Shown: positions 19,759-29,998 of the stretch, in pieces
Position numbering within the stretch: position 1 is the stretch's first letter
Layout: every line of letters starts with the position of its first letter
Source: Fodinibacter sp963833495
GTDB lineage: Bacteria > Actinomycetota > Actinomycetes > Actinomycetales > Dermatophilaceae
Direction of reading: 5' to 3'
Length of the DNA: 64,000 nt
NCBI GenBank assembly: GCA_963833495.1
Contig: CAWHYJ010000009.1
Location: 22,757-86,756 of the forward strand
Position numbers and translations under genes: made by a program
The notes under the pieces: model-generated
What the model was told of the DNA's origin: nothing
Seen by the model: the letters and a program-made list of their open reading frames with translations, nothing else
The model's database searches: none

Positions 19759-22700
19759 TCAGGGGGTGGCCGGGGCCTCGATCGCGGCGATGATCCGCGG
19801 CCGGATCTCCTCCGGCGCGATGACGGCGTCGACGGAGCCCACCTCGACCGCCCGGTGGATGTCGTGCACCCGGTCGAACTCGGACGCCACCTTCCCGAGC
19901 ATCTCGGCCCGCACCGCCGTGCGCACCGACACGAGCTCCGTGGCGAGGGCGGCACGCTCGGCGCCGCCGGCCTCCCCCACGCGCTGCTGGAGGTCGGCCA
20001 CGCGCGGGTCGCCTGCCGTGCGCGCGTCGACGTCGCGGGCGAAGACGACCGCCGCGGCCGGTGCGCCGCCGATGACCGAGGCGAACGACCCTTCGACGGC
20101 GAGCACCGTCATCCGCGGGTTGAGCGCCTTGGAGAACACGACGAAGGCACCACCGTGGTAGCGGGAGACCACGACGAACACGATCGGCCCGTCGAAGTTG
20201 ACCACGGCCCGGCCGATCTCGGCGCCGTACTCGAGCTGCAGCGCGCGCATCGAGTCGGGTGACCCGTCGAAGCCGGACAGGTTGGCGAGCACCACCAGCG
20301 GCCGGTTGCCGCTCGCGGCGTTGATCGCCCGGGCGGCCTTCTTCGACGAGCGCGGGAAGAGCGTGCCGGCCGTGTAGACGTCGGGCCCGTCGGTCGGCGG
20401 CACTCCGCGCCTCGGCACGGTCTTGCTCTCGATGCCCAACAGGCACACCGGGATTCCACCGATGCGGGCGTCGAACACGACCGCCGTCTCGGCATCGGCC
20501 ATGCCGGCCCACCGCTCGAGGATGCCGTGGTCCTGGTCGGCGACGGCCCGCATCAGGGTGCGGATGTCGAACGCCTTCTTGCGGTCGGCGTTGGTCGCGG
20601 GCGAGAAGATGTCGCCGACCGTGGTGAAGTCGCTGCCGGCGAGGGTGTGCGGGTAGGGCGTGACGTCGCGGTCGTGCGGGTCGTCGGTGGGGGCTCGCCG
20701 CGGACCGCCCTCCCCGGGCGCGACCCAGGTGTTCTCGTAGTGCGCCAGCAGGATGCCGTAGGCGTCGACGAGGTCCTTGGCCCAGTACTGCGCCTGGCCG
20801 TTGGGGCCCATGACCCGGTCGTAGCCGCCGATGCCGAAGTTGTCCTCGGCCGAGACCCCGCCGGAGAAGTCGAGCGACTGCTTGCCGGTGAGCACCATCG
20901 CCGAGTCAGGGGTCATCACGAGGATGCCCTTGGTGTGCATCAGCATCGTCGCCTCGGCGTTCCAGTAGGGCTGGGCGCCGACGTTGATGCCGGCGACCAC
21001 GACGTTGATCTCGTGCCCGGCCTGGGTGAACTCGATGATCCGCTTGAGCGCCTTGGCGACCCAGTCCATGTTCTCGGTGCCCGAGTCCATCGAGATGCGC
21101 GCCCCGGCCGAGAGCGCGAACCACTCGACCGGCAGGCCCCGCTCCTCCGCGAGGTCCAGGGCGGCGATCACCCGGGCGCACTCGGGCTCGGCCACCGCAC
21201 CCAGCGAGCGCAGCGGGTCGCCGCAGAGCAGCACGCGGCTCACACCCTCGGGGTGCAGGGGCGTCGGGGTCGTGACCAGGCCGCAGATCAGCCCGGCCGT
21301 GTTCTCGCCGTAGGGCCGGTCCACGGGCACCAATCGGCCCGACTCGTCGAGGTCGAGCTCCTGCACGGAGCCGCCGGCCCCGGCGATCATCGCCACCAGC
21401 TCGTAGGGGTAGACCAGGCCGCGCCGGCGTGCCCGCACCACCTTCTCGGCGTAGCCGTCGAGGGGGGCGACCCGGGTGGTGGCCGGCGGGTCGACGGTGA
21501 AGGTGACGCCGGACCCCGGCTGGTAGGAGAACCGCGCGCAGATCGGCACGGTGTGGCCGTTCTCGCCCTCGATCGCCCCCTCGATGCGCACCTCCTCGAT
21601 GCCGGCACCGGCGGTCATCGGGGCGACCTTGCCCTGCAGCGCCGTGAGCTGGTCGAGGTCGGCCGAGACCGGGGGCCAGATGTGCAGCCAGACGTGGTTG
21701 GTGTCGAGCCGCGCCCCGGCGCCGAGCGTGGCCCGGGCGCGGCGCACCGCCTCGAGACAGTTGGCCAGCGCCCGCTCGATGTGCGGCAGCGCGGTGACCT
21801 TGCCCGTCTCGTCGCGGACCACCACGAGCTGGCGCACCTGGGCCAGTGCGACGAGGCGCTGGTCCTGCGGGTTGCCGGCCGCGACGGCGTGCAGCAGCAG
21901 CACGTCCTCGGGCGCCTCGAGGCGGGTGAGCTCGAAGTCGCGCAGCCGCCACAGGTTGAGCCGGCGGCCCACCATCGGGTGCACGTCGCGCACCGGCCGG
22001 TCCTCGTCCATCGAGCCGTCGGGCTGTGGGCGGAAGGTGAAGTAGCCGACCTCGCGCTCGTCGTCGGGCACGACGCCCACGGCGACCCGGCGCACCCGGG
22101 CCGCGAACGGCATCCGCGCCAGGCGTGCCGCGAGGAAGGCCGAGGCCTCCTCCGCGTCGTGCGGCAGGTCGCCCCAGTGCAGGTAGAGGTCGACGACGGC
22201 CTGGTGGCCGTCCGGGGCCTCGCCGACCAGCCGCGCCAGCAGCGCGGAGAGCCCGGTGCCGTCGTCGAGCTCGTCGACCGTCGCCGTGGTGCTGACCAGG
22301 TGCGAGTCGCGGCCGTCGAGCTGGTAGTCGGCCGTCGCGACGGCCCGGCCGTCGACGCTGACCTCGCGCAGGTCGTGCAGGGCGTACTCGCGGTAGTGCC
22401 GCTTGATGAGCACGGCGAGCATGGGCTCACGCTCCGGCACCCCCTGGCGCAGCCGCTCGCCGAGGAACCGGACGATGCGCTCGGGGATGGCGGCCAGCGC
22501 GTCGAGCCGGGCGGTGCGCTCGGGGCCGTCGGGCAGGGCGTCGATCTGGTCGAGCTCGTCGCCCACGGACCCCAGCACCGAGGCCCGGTCGGCGTCGACC
22601 AGCGGCTGGTCGAACCAGCGGAACCGCACGCTGCGGGCGAGGTCGCCGACGATCGGGAAGCGCAGCTGGGTGGCGGACACCAGGCGGTCGAGCAGCTCGC

Positions 22701-25266
22701 GGGCGGCGGCGTCCTCGGCCGGGGCCGGCTCGACGAGCCAGCGCTGCAGGATCGAGGTGGCCATCGACACCTCGGGCGCCGAGCGCTGCTGGGCGAGGAA
22801 GACGCGGAACACGGCGTCCTCGAGCTCCTCGGTGCGCTCGACGCCGGTGACGTCGTAGTGGCCGAGCACCCGCTCGAGCCGACCGACGAAGTCTTCAGGG
22901 AGGCCGCCGCGCTCCGGGTCGAGGGTCTGCAGGTAGGTGTGGAAGTGCTCGCGAGGGCTGTGCACGCGGTTCTCGATGTGCGCCTCCTCGCCCACCGGCC
23001 GGTTGCGGCTCAGCTCGGCGAAGTCGGCGAAGACGGTGAGCAGGTCCATCTCGTCGGTGATGGGCGAGCGCCCGGTCGCGGCCAGCTCGTCGCGGGCCGC
23101 GAGGTAGCCGGCCAGGGTGCGCTTCTCGTGGCCGGGGTCGAGGTCGTAGCCCAGCAGCATCGCCGACAGGTCGGCCCGGGCGCGGGCGGCCCGCTTGGCG
23201 ACGTCGCCGTTGACGACGTCCTCGGGCAGGTCGAGGTCGGGGGCGTCGGCAGCGCTCGCCGCGGATGCCTCCACCGCGCCCCCGGTGGGCTCCAGCCGGG
23301 CGAGCGCGGCACCGGTCTCGACCTGGCTGCCGGCGGCCACGTGCAATTCCTTGACCCGCGCGTCGAAGGGTGCCGGCAGCACGGTCTCCATCTTCATGCT
23401 CTCGAGCACGAGCACCGGCGCACCGGCGGCCACCTCGTCACCCACCGCGAGCGGCGTTGCCACGACGAGCGCCGGTGCGGGAGAGCGCAGGATGCCGCCC
23501 TCGTCGCGGCTCACCCGGTGGGTCACCCCGCCGACCTCGACGAGCTGCACGGGGCCGTGCGAGGCGGTGACCAGGCGGTGGGTGCGCCCGCCCACGGTGA
23601 CCCGGCTGGCGAAGGTGCTGATCCGCTCGAGGTCGGCCTCGACGGTCGACACCTGCCCGCTCGGCTCGGCCACGGACACCCGGAAGCGGGCGGGCCCGGT
23701 GCGGTAGACGGTGACCTTGTAGGCCGTGCCGCGCAGCTTGAGGTCGACGGCCCGACCCACGTCGTGCTGCACCTGGGGGCGGCCACCCCGGGCGGTCTCG
23801 AGCAGCCGGGTGTGCTCGACCGCCTCGGCCTCCTCGTAGGCCTCGATGCCGGCCACGACGAGCGCGACGCCCGAGTGCTCGGCCGCGACCAGCCGGCCCT
23901 CGCCGCGCACCCGGTCGATCCAGCCGGTGTCGGCCGAGCCGTCGACGACCTCGGGCTGGTCGAGCAGGTCGAGGATGAACGACTTGTTGGTCGCCCCGCC
24001 CTCGATGACGACGGTCGTCTCGCGCAGCGCTCGGCGCAGCCGGGCGAGCGCCTCGTCGCGGTCGCGGCCGTACGCGATGATCTTGGCGATCATCGAGTCG
24101 AAGTCGGCCGGGATCGAGTCACCCTCCGCCACACCGGTGTCGACGCGGATGCCGGGGCCGGCCGGCAGCTCGAGGTGCGCGATGCGACCCGGTGCCGGGG
24201 CGAAGTCGCGGTCGGGGTCCTCGGCGTTGAGCCGGGCCTCGACGGCGTGCCCGACCTCGTCGGGGCGGTGGCCCTTCAGCGTGCCGCCGGACGCCACGTG
24301 GATCTGCAGCCGCACCAGGTCGGTGCCGGTGACCACCTCGGTGATGGGGTGCTCGACCTGCAGGCGGGTGTTGACCTCGAGGAAGGCGAAGAAGCGGTCG
24401 CGCGGGTGGTAGAGGAACTCCACGGTGCCGGCACCGGCATACCCGACCGCGATGGCGAGCCGCTCGGCCGAGGCCTTCAGCTCGCCGGTCTGGGCGACGT
24501 CGAGCACCGGCGATGACGACTCCTCGATGACCTTCTGGTTGCGGCGTTGCACCGAGCAGTCGCGCACGCCGATCGCCCAGGCCGAGCCCTGGCCGTCGGC
24601 GATGACCTGCACCTCGACGTGCCGGGCGCCGGTGACCAGCTTCTCGAGGAACACCACGCCCGAGCCGAACGCGCGCTGCGCCTCGTCGCGGGTGCGCTCG
24701 TAGGCGTCGGCGAGCTCGGCGTCGCTGGTGACCTTGCGGATGCCGCGACCGCCGCCCCCGGCCGTCGCCTTGAGCATGAGCGGGTACCCGACGCGGGCCG
24801 CCGCCGCGATGGCGTCGTCGAGGGTGTCGACCCCGCCCCGGCTCCATGGGGCCACCGGCACGCCGACCTCCTCGGCGATGAGCTTCGAGCCGATCTTGTC
24901 GCCCAGGCGCCGCATCGCCTCGGGGCTGGGCCCGATGAAGGTGACCCCGACCCGCTCGCACAGCTCGGCGAAGGTGGGGTCCTCGGCCACGAAGCCCCAG
25001 CCGACCCACGCGGCATCCGCACCGGTCTCGCGCAGCGCGCGCTCGAGCACCGCATGGTCGAGGTAGGGACGCAGGGATGCCGGCCCGAGGTCGTAGGCGG
25101 CGTCGGCCTCGCGCACGAACATCGCCGACCGCTCCGCCTCCGTGTGCAGCGCGACCGTCTCGATGCGGTGCCCGCCCGGGCCGGCCTGCGCGTTGAGGTC
25201 GCGCACGGCGTGGATCAGCCGCATCGCGGCCTCTCCGCGGTTGACGATGGCGATCCGCTGGAACAT
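19759..25266 (-). CDS. Fused acyl-CoA carboxylase (biotin carboxylase - biotin carrier - carboxyltransferase)
   Basis: A single 1835-residue biotin-dependent carboxylase. Residues 1 to about 470 are biotin carboxylase (MFQRIAIVNRGEAAMR, ATP-grasp loop LMLKATAGGGGRGIRKV, HVEVQVIADG, FLEVNTRLQVEHPITE). The biotinyl Lys is in VLESMKMETV at residue 625. A middle region of unknown role follows. The last roughly 550 residues are carboxyltransferase alpha/beta-like (VVAGINVGAQPYWNAEATML, LDFSGGVSAEDNFGIGGYDR, LANLSGFDGSPDSMRALQL). The frame is intact throughout. The family is annotated as acetyl/propionyl-CoA carboxylase; the exact acyl-CoA is not determined. It has no operon partner and could connect with icmF in branched acyl-CoA metabolism, which is inference. 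Confidence 0.92.
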   Translation of the reverse strand: MFQRIAIVNRGEAAMRLIHAVRDLNAQAGPGGHRIETVALHTEAERSAMFVREADAAYDLGPASLRPYLDHAVLERALRETGADAAWVGWGFVAEDPTFAELCERVGVTFIGPSPEAMRRLGDKIGSKLIAEEVGVPVAPWSRGGVDTLDDAIAAAARVGYPLMLKATAGGGGRGIRKVTSDAELADAYERTRDEAQRAFGSGVVFLEKLVTGARHVEVQVIADGQGSAWAIGVRDCSVQRRNQKVIEESSSPVLDVAQTGELKASAERLAIAVGYAGAGTVEFLYHPRDRFFAFLEVNTRLQVEHPITEVVTGTDLVRLQIHVASGGTLKGHRPDEVGHAVEARLNAEDPDRDFAPAPGRIAHLELPAGPGIRVDTGVAEGDSIPADFDSMIAKIIAYGRDRDEALARLRRALRETTVVIEGGATNKSFILDLLDQPEVVDGSADTGWIDRVRGEGRLVAAEHSGVALVVAGIEAYEEAEAVEHTRLLETARGGRPQVQHDVGRAVDLKLRGTAYKVTVYRTGPARFRVSVAEPSGQVSTVEADLERISTFASRVTVGGRTHRLVTASHGPVQLVEVGGVTHRVSRDEGGILRSPAPALVVATPLAVGDEVAAGAPVLVLESMKMETVLPAPFDARVKELHVAAGSQVETGAALARLEPTGGAVEASAASAADAPDLDLPEDVVNGDVAKRAARARADLSAMLLGYDLDPGHEKRTLAGYLAARDELAATGRSPITDEMDLLTVFADFAELSRNRPVGEEAHIENRVHSPREHFHTYLQTLDPERGGLPEDFVGRLERVLGHYDVTGVERTEELEDAVFRVFLAQQRSAPEVSMATSILQRWLVEPAPAEDAAARELLDRLVSATQLRFPIVGDLARSVRFRWFDQPLVDADRASVLGSVGDELDQIDALPDGPERTARLDALAAIPERIVRFLGERLRQGVPEREPMLAVLIKRHYREYALHDLREVSVDGRAVATADYQLDGRDSHLVSTTATVDELDDGTGLSALLARLVGEAPDGHQAVVDLYLHWGDLPHDAEEASAFLAARLARMPFAARVRRVAVGVVPDDEREVGYFTFRPQPDGSMDEDRPVRDVHPMVGRRLNLWRLRDFELTRLEAPEDVLLLHAVAAGNPQDQRLVALAQVRQLVVVRDETGKVTALPHIERALANCLEAVRRARATLGAGARLDTNHVWLHIWPPVSADLDQLTALQGKVAPMTAGAGIEEVRIEGAIEGENGHTVPICARFSYQPGSGVTFTVDPPATTRVAPLDGYAEKVVRARRRGLVYPYELVAMIAGAGGSVQELDLDESGRLVPVDRPYGENTAGLICGLVTTPTPLHPEGVSRVLLCGDPLRSLGAVAEPECARVIAALDLAEERGLPVEWFALSAGARISMDSGTENMDWVAKALKRIIEFTQAGHEINVVVAGINVGAQPYWNAEATMLMHTKGILVMTPDSAMVLTGKQSLDFSGGVSAEDNFGIGGYDRVMGPNGQAQYWAKDLVDAYGILLAHYENTWVAPGEGGPRRAPTDDPHDRDVTPYPHTLAGSDFTTVGDIFSPATNADRKKAFDIRTLMRAVADQDHGILERWAGMADAETAVVFDARIGGIPVCLLGIESKTVPRRGVPPTDGPDVYTAGTLFPRSSKKAARAINAASGNRPLVVLANLSGFDGSPDSMRALQLEYGAEIGRAVVNFDGPIVFVVVSRYHGGAFVVFSKALNPRMTVLAVEGSFASVIGGAPAAAVVFARDVDARTAGDPRVADLQQRVGEAGGAERAALATELVSVRTAVRAEMLGKVASEFDRVHDIHRAVEVGSVDAVIAPEEIRPRIIAAIEAPATP

Positions 25267-25481
25267 CGGTGGTCCTCCCGGGGTCCGGTGTGCGTGTCGT
25301 CTGTGCTTGGCGTCTCAGGGGCGAGGTCGTCGCGCCGGTTCCCGAGCCTGTCACCATCTCGTGGTAACTCGCGAGTAATGAGCGCGCTCGCGGGTCGCGT
25401 CCGTGGAACGCTCCGTACGTGCCTGCGTGCCCGAAGTACGCTGGCCGGACCAGTTATGTCCCACCAGCGAAGGAGGCCACG

Positions 25482-27479
25482 GTGCGTCGCTGCCCCGGGC
25501 GATCCCATGGGTTGCTCCGCGCGCCCGTCGTGGCCCTGCTCCTCGCGCTCGGCGCGCTCCTGGCAGCCCCGGTGACCGCGAGCGCCGCGCCGGCACGCGT
25601 GCCGACGGCCACGGCATCCGCCGCTGACGAGCAGGCGCTCGCCGAGAAGTACGCACCGGTGGTGCGGCTGGTGCAGCAGGCGCAGGACTGCGGGCCGGGC
25701 GAGCCGTTCGTGCCCACCGACGTCGCCATGCTGCTCGGCAACGACACCGTCGCGCTGCGCGGGCCCTGGACCACCGACGACATGGTCAAGATCGCCCCCA
25801 CCGGCGACGACCTGGGCAAGGGGCTGTCCGGCTACCACCTCGACTTCCCCGGCAGCCCGCTCAGCCCGGGCTGCTCCTACGAGGAGTGGGCCAACGAGCA
25901 GACCGCCGGCTCGGCGCCCACGACCTACGCCCGGGTGGTCACCGAGGAGGGTCGCGAAGGGCTGGCGCTGCAGTACTGGCTGTACTACCCGTTCAACGAC
26001 TTCAACAACAAGCACGAGAGCGACTGGGAGATGATCCAGGTCGAGTTCGCCGCGTCCGACGCGGCGACCGCCCTCGCCCAGGAGCCCACCCGGGTCGGCT
26101 ACAGCCAGCACGAGGGCGTCGAGATCGCCGACTGGGGCGACGTCAAGCTCGAGGTCGTCGACGGCACCCACCCCGTGGTGCACCCGGCCGCCGGGTCGCA
26201 CGCCAACTACTACGACGCCGCGCTCTTCCTCGGCCGCTCGGGCCAGCAGGGCTTCGGCTGCGACGACAGCCGCGCCCCCACCACGGACGTGAAGCCCGAG
26301 GTCGCGCTGGTGCCCTCGGACCCCGAGGCGGTCGGAGCCGAGTACCCGTGGCTCGACTACACCGGCCGCTGGGGGCAGCGCGAGACCAGCTTCTACAACG
26401 GCCCGACCGGCCCCAACACCAAGGACCAGTGGACCAAGCCGCTGACCTGGACCGACACCGAGGGCGCCGACACCGCGTATGCCGTGCCCGCCAGCGGCCT
26501 GTACGGCACCCAGGCGACCAGCTCGTTCTGCGGCATCGTCTCCACCGGCTCGGACCTGCTCCGCGTCGCGATGAACAACCTGGCCGTGGCGTCACTCGCG
26601 CTGCTGGCCGTCGCGCTCTTCGTCGCCTGGCTGGTACGCCGCACCACCTGGGGCCCTTCCGCCCCGCTTCGCCTGGTCCGCCGCCGCAGCACCGGCCAGG
26701 TCATCGCGAGCGTGTGGCGGATGTACCTGGGCCGGATCCTGCTCTTCATCGGCATCGGTGCGCCGATCGCCGTCGCGACCATCCTCCCCGGCGTCGCAAC
26801 CGTGTGGGTGACGTCGGTGACCGAGTCCATGGGCGGCAGCGCGACGCTGAAGACCGTCGCTGTGGTGGTCGCCGGGGTGGTGCTCACCCTGGCCTCGCCG
26901 GTGACCCTGGCGCTCGGACAGGCCGCGACCTTGGTCGCCGCACGCGCGATCGACGAGGAGCGGCCCGTCGGGCCCCTTCGTGCCTACGGCGGCGCCCTGC
27001 GGCGGGCCGTCCCCCTGCTGCTGACCCTGGCCGGCATCGGCGTCGTCGTGCTCCTGCTCAGCGTGACCATCGTGCTGATCCCGGTCGCCGCCGCCCTGTT
27101 CGTGCTCAGCCTCCTGATCACCCCCGTCGTGCTCTTCGAGGGCATCTCGGGGTGGCGGGCGTTCCGCCGCAGCGCGCACCTCGTGCGCCGGCACTGGGTC
27201 AAGGTCGTGGTCCTCGTCGCCCTGACCAACGGGCTGGTCCTGGCGATCGGGCCGCTGCTCGGCACCGTCCTCATCCTGGGCACCTCGCTGCCGTTCGCGG
27301 TGAGCAACGCGATCGCCGGCATCGTCTACGCGCTGTTCATCCCACTGGTGGCGCTCAACACCATCTACGTCTACGCCGACATCGTCGTGCGCGACGAGCT
27401 CGAGCCGCGGGTCGAGAAGGAGCCGCAGCTGCCCGCCGAGGCGAGCCTGGTGCCGGCTGCCACGGATCTCGGGGCGTAG
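25482..27479 (+). CDS. Secreted Vps62-domain protein with C-terminal polytopic membrane region
   Basis: A 665-residue protein. The GTG at 25482 is preferred because it follows GAAGGAGG and gives a signal peptide (basic start, then VVALLLALGALLAAPVTASAA). The extracellular domain resembles Vps62: YWLYYPFNDFNNKHESDWEMIQ, VGYSQHEGVEIADW and HPVVHPAAGSHANYYDAALF. From about residue 365 several membrane helices follow, with an internal DUF7847-like permease-type layout (AVASLALLAVALFVAWLVRR onwards). The combination of an exported Vps62-type domain with a large membrane domain suggests a surface or envelope role. Function is unknown. Confidence 0.8.
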   Translation: MRRCPGRSHGLLRAPVVALLLALGALLAAPVTASAAPARVPTATASAADEQALAEKYAPVVRLVQQAQDCGPGEPFVPTDVAMLLGNDTVALRGPWTTDDMVKIAPTGDDLGKGLSGYHLDFPGSPLSPGCSYEEWANEQTAGSAPTTYARVVTEEGREGLALQYWLYYPFNDFNNKHESDWEMIQVEFAASDAATALAQEPTRVGYSQHEGVEIADWGDVKLEVVDGTHPVVHPAAGSHANYYDAALFLGRSGQQGFGCDDSRAPTTDVKPEVALVPSDPEAVGAEYPWLDYTGRWGQRETSFYNGPTGPNTKDQWTKPLTWTDTEGADTAYAVPASGLYGTQATSSFCGIVSTGSDLLRVAMNNLAVASLALLAVALFVAWLVRRTTWGPSAPLRLVRRRSTGQVIASVWRMYLGRILLFIGIGAPIAVATILPGVATVWVTSVTESMGGSATLKTVAVVVAGVVLTLASPVTLALGQAATLVAARAIDEERPVGPLRAYGGALRRAVPLLLTLAGIGVVVLLLSVTIVLIPVAAALFVLSLLITPVVLFEGISGWRAFRRSAHLVRRHWVKVVVLVALTNGLVLAIGPLLGTVLILGTSLPFAVSNAIAGIVYALFIPLVALNTIYVYADIVVRDELEPRVEKEPQLPAEASLVPAATDLGA

Positions 27480-27553
27480 CACCCCCTCCAGGGCTGACCG
27501 GCGGGCGCGCGTTCTCGCGGCGGGCTGCGGCACCACCGGGTGACCGTGCCCGT

Positions 27554-27626
27554 CAACAGGCAGTAGCCCGCTCGAGGCGGCGACGTCACGCTCAAGGGCT
27601 GCCCACGACGTGCCGACTGCCTGTTG
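27554..27626. repeat. Palindromic intergenic element, copy 2
   Basis: CAACAGGCAGT (27554-27564) and ACTGCCTGTTG (27616-27626) are perfect 11-bp arms, with an inner AGCCC/GGGCT stem. The right arm with its flank, GCCGACTGCCTGTT, is identical to the copy near 16.86 kb. It lies between convergent genes. Confidence 0.55.
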
Positions 27627-27671
27627 GCGCGAACGGTCGGCTCAGCGCCATCCGCCATCCGCCCTCCGCCC

Positions 27672-28640
27672 TCAGGCGGTGGCGGTGGGCTGGGGCGCCC
27701 GGCGCCGACGGGCGGCGACGTAGGCGGCCCCCGCCAGCCCGAGGACCAGCAGGATGCCGACGACGGTCGCGTTGCGCACCAGGGTGTCGGTGAACGTCGA
27801 CACCACGGCCCCGGCCGCGTCCGCGGCGACCGGGTCGGTCAACCGGTCGGTGGCGCCGGAGACGACCACGCGCAGCGCCACGACCGCGGCCACCAGGGCG
27901 AGCAGGCCGGCACCCGTGAACCACAGGCCGGCCACCGCGAGGTCGCGGACCAGCCAGGCCCCGGCGACGCCGAAGAGGAGGACGAGCAGCGGGCCGAGCC
28001 AGACCAGCACCGTGAGCAGCTGGTAGTAGCCCTGCCACGTCTCGAGCTGCTCGACGGTGGTGATCGGCACCGAGGCCTCGAGTGTCGGGAGCCGGTCGAC
28101 GAAGCTGAAGCCGGCGCCGACCAGCTCCTGGCGCACGGCGTTGCCGACCGTCGCCAGCCTGATGCTCACCGTGTCGCCCTCGGTGACGACGGCACCGTTG
28201 TTCGTGGCGTCGCCGTCGAGGGTCGCCACGAGGTCGGTGTGGGCCGTGCGGGTGGCCTCCTCGAACGCCGTGGCGAACTCGGGTGCCTCCACGACCTTCG
28301 CGACGATGGATGCCGTACGCGTCTCGACCGCGCCCCCGAGGCTGCCCGCGAGGTCGCGCAGCAGGCCCTTGACGAGGTCGGGAGCGGCCAGCTCGTCGAT
28401 GGCGCCGGTGACGCGGGGCGCGACGCGGGTGTCGATCGCCTGGGTCACCTGGGCGGTCATCTCCTGCTCCACGAGTGCCTGCACCTCCGGCGACGAGGCC
28501 ACCGGCACCACCCGGGCGACGAACGCGTCGGTGTCGGTCACGGTGCGCGCCGTCCAGGTGGCGATGACCGCGACCGGCACGAGGAGCGCGGCCAGGACGA
28601 GCAGCACGATGCCGCCGATCCTGCGGCGTCGTGAGGTCAT
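27672..28640 (-). CDS. Membrane protein, putative
   Basis: A 322-residue protein with an N-terminal helix after basic residues (MTSRRRRIGGIVLLVLAALLVP). A roughly 180-residue extracytoplasmic domain follows (TVTDTDAFVARVVPVASSPE; many short amphipathic helices), then four C-terminal helices ending in a basic tail. Its start overlaps the stop of the AI-2E transporter gene as ATGA, so the two are co-translated. I recognise only a general actinobacterial membrane-protein layout. Confidence 0.75.
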   Translation of the reverse strand: MTSRRRRIGGIVLLVLAALLVPVAVIATWTARTVTDTDAFVARVVPVASSPEVQALVEQEMTAQVTQAIDTRVAPRVTGAIDELAAPDLVKGLLRDLAGSLGGAVETRTASIVAKVVEAPEFATAFEEATRTAHTDLVATLDGDATNNGAVVTEGDTVSIRLATVGNAVRQELVGAGFSFVDRLPTLEASVPITTVEQLETWQGYYQLLTVLVWLGPLLVLLFGVAGAWLVRDLAVAGLWFTGAGLLALVAAVVALRVVVSGATDRLTDPVAADAAGAVVSTFTDTLVRNATVVGILLVLGLAGAAYVAARRRRAPQPTATA

Positions 28641-29998
28641 GTCGGCTCCGTGCCGTCGGGGTGGTCGTCCTGCGAGGGCTCCCGGTCGGGGGCCTCGCGG
28701 GGCGTGCGGGTCTCGGGGACCTCGCGCGGTCCGGGCGCCTCGGCGGTCGGGCGGTCCTCGGCGGTCGCGGGAGCCTCGGCCTTCTCCAGACCGGCGGGGG
28801 CATCGGCGGGCACCGCGACCGACGGCCCGGCATACGGGCCTTCGTCGTCGTCCTTGTCCCCCCACGCCCGATCGGCGCTGGGGGCGACCAGCGCCGCCAC
28901 CTCGGCCTCGGTCTCGGCACTGAGCTCGTAGCGCCGCTTGTAGATCTCGAGCAGCGCCATCGCCGTGGCGGCGACGGGCACGCCGAGCAGCGCGCCCGAG
29001 ATGCCGAACAGCTGGGCGCCGAGCAGCGCGGCGCCGAACGAGACCGCCGGGTGCAGGTCGACGGCGCGGGCCGAGATGCGCGGCTCGATGGTGACGTTCT
29101 CGACCTGCTGGTAGGCGATGCCCCAGATGAGCACGTAGACACCGAGGATCGGGTCGCCCGAGGTGAGGCCGACGACGACCGGCAGCGCGATCGAGATGTA
29201 GGTGCCCACGTTGGGCACGAACTGGGCCACCAGGCCGGTCCACAGGGCCAGCGGCAGCCAGTAGGGCAGGCCGATGACGGCGAAGACGATGCCGCTGAGG
29301 AAGGAGTTGATGGCGGCGAGCACGACGCGGGCGGCGATGTAGCCCCCGACCTTGATCTTGGTCAGGTCCCACGCGGCGAGGAAGGGCACCTGGAGGTCGG
29401 GGCGCAGCCGTCGGGCGATCCACCGGCGCAGCGCCGGCATCCCCGCCGACACGTAGAAGACGAAGAAGACGAGCACGAACATGCCGAAGAAGCCCGAGAG
29501 GATCGAGGCGACGACGTTGAGCACCCCGAAGGCGACGTCGTCGGCGTACGCCGCGATGTCGGCCGGCGTGATGCCGAGCCGGTCGAGGATGGTCTCGAAG
29601 GTGAAGCTCGAGCCGGTCACCCGGTTGAACCACGCCAGGGCGTCGGCCGCGATGTCGGGCAGGGCACCGATGAAGCTGGCCACCTGGTCGACGAACAGCT
29701 TGCCGAACGCCAGCAGGAACGCCGTCAGGCCGAGCGCCAGCGCGATCATCACCACCCCGGTGGCCAGGCCGCGCCGCATCCGCTCGGCGAGCTTCGCCAC
29801 CGCCGGCTCCATGGCGAGCGCGACGAACCACGCCATCAGCACGTAGTAGAGCGTCGAGGCACCCTGCCGCACGACGAAGGCGAGGAAGAGCACCAGCAGC
29901 AGGACGCCGACGACGATCCACGTCCGCCGCCGGAAGGGCCGGTCCCCGGAGGGTGCGACCGGCAGGGCCGCGGGGGTCGTGACCTCCATAAGGGTCAC
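28637..29998 (-). CDS. AI-2E family transporter (PerM/TqsA superfamily)
   Basis: Polytopic membrane protein of about 450 residues. Hydrophobic pairs at the N-terminus are followed by the soluble loop between helices and the conserved region SGIVFAVIGLPYWLPLALWTGL, FVPNVGTYISIALPVVVGL, and QQVENVTIEPRISARAVDLHP. A long acidic/Pro-rich cytoplasmic tail (about residues 370-453) ends GTEPT. Start GTG 29998; an in-frame ATG at 29989 is an alternative. Members export varied small molecules or ions; autoinducer transport is not implied. Confidence 0.88.
   Translation of the reverse strand: MTLMEVTTPAALPVAPSGDRPFRRRTWIVVGVLLLVLFLAFVVRQGASTLYYVLMAWFVALAMEPAVAKLAERMRRGLATGVVMIALALGLTAFLLAFGKLFVDQVASFIGALPDIAADALAWFNRVTGSSFTFETILDRLGITPADIAAYADDVAFGVLNVVASILSGFFGMFVLVFFVFYVSAGMPALRRWIARRLRPDLQVPFLAAWDLTKIKVGGYIAARVVLAAINSFLSGIVFAVIGLPYWLPLALWTGLVAQFVPNVGTYISIALPVVVGLTSGDPILGVYVLIWGIAYQQVENVTIEPRISARAVDLHPAVSFGAALLGAQLFGISGALLGVPVAATAMALLEIYKRRYELSAETEAEVAALVAPSADRAWGDKDDDEGPYAGPSVAVPADAPAGLEKAEAPATAEDRPTAEAPGPREVPETRTPREAPDREPSQDDHPDGTEPT

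Noticed and set aside
20527..24516. 1329-codon open frame on the plus strand
   Set aside because: It is antisense to the intact fused carboxylase gene, is extremely rich in Gly/Arg/Asp/His/Val repeats caused by GC-rich codon complement, and has no recognisable motif.
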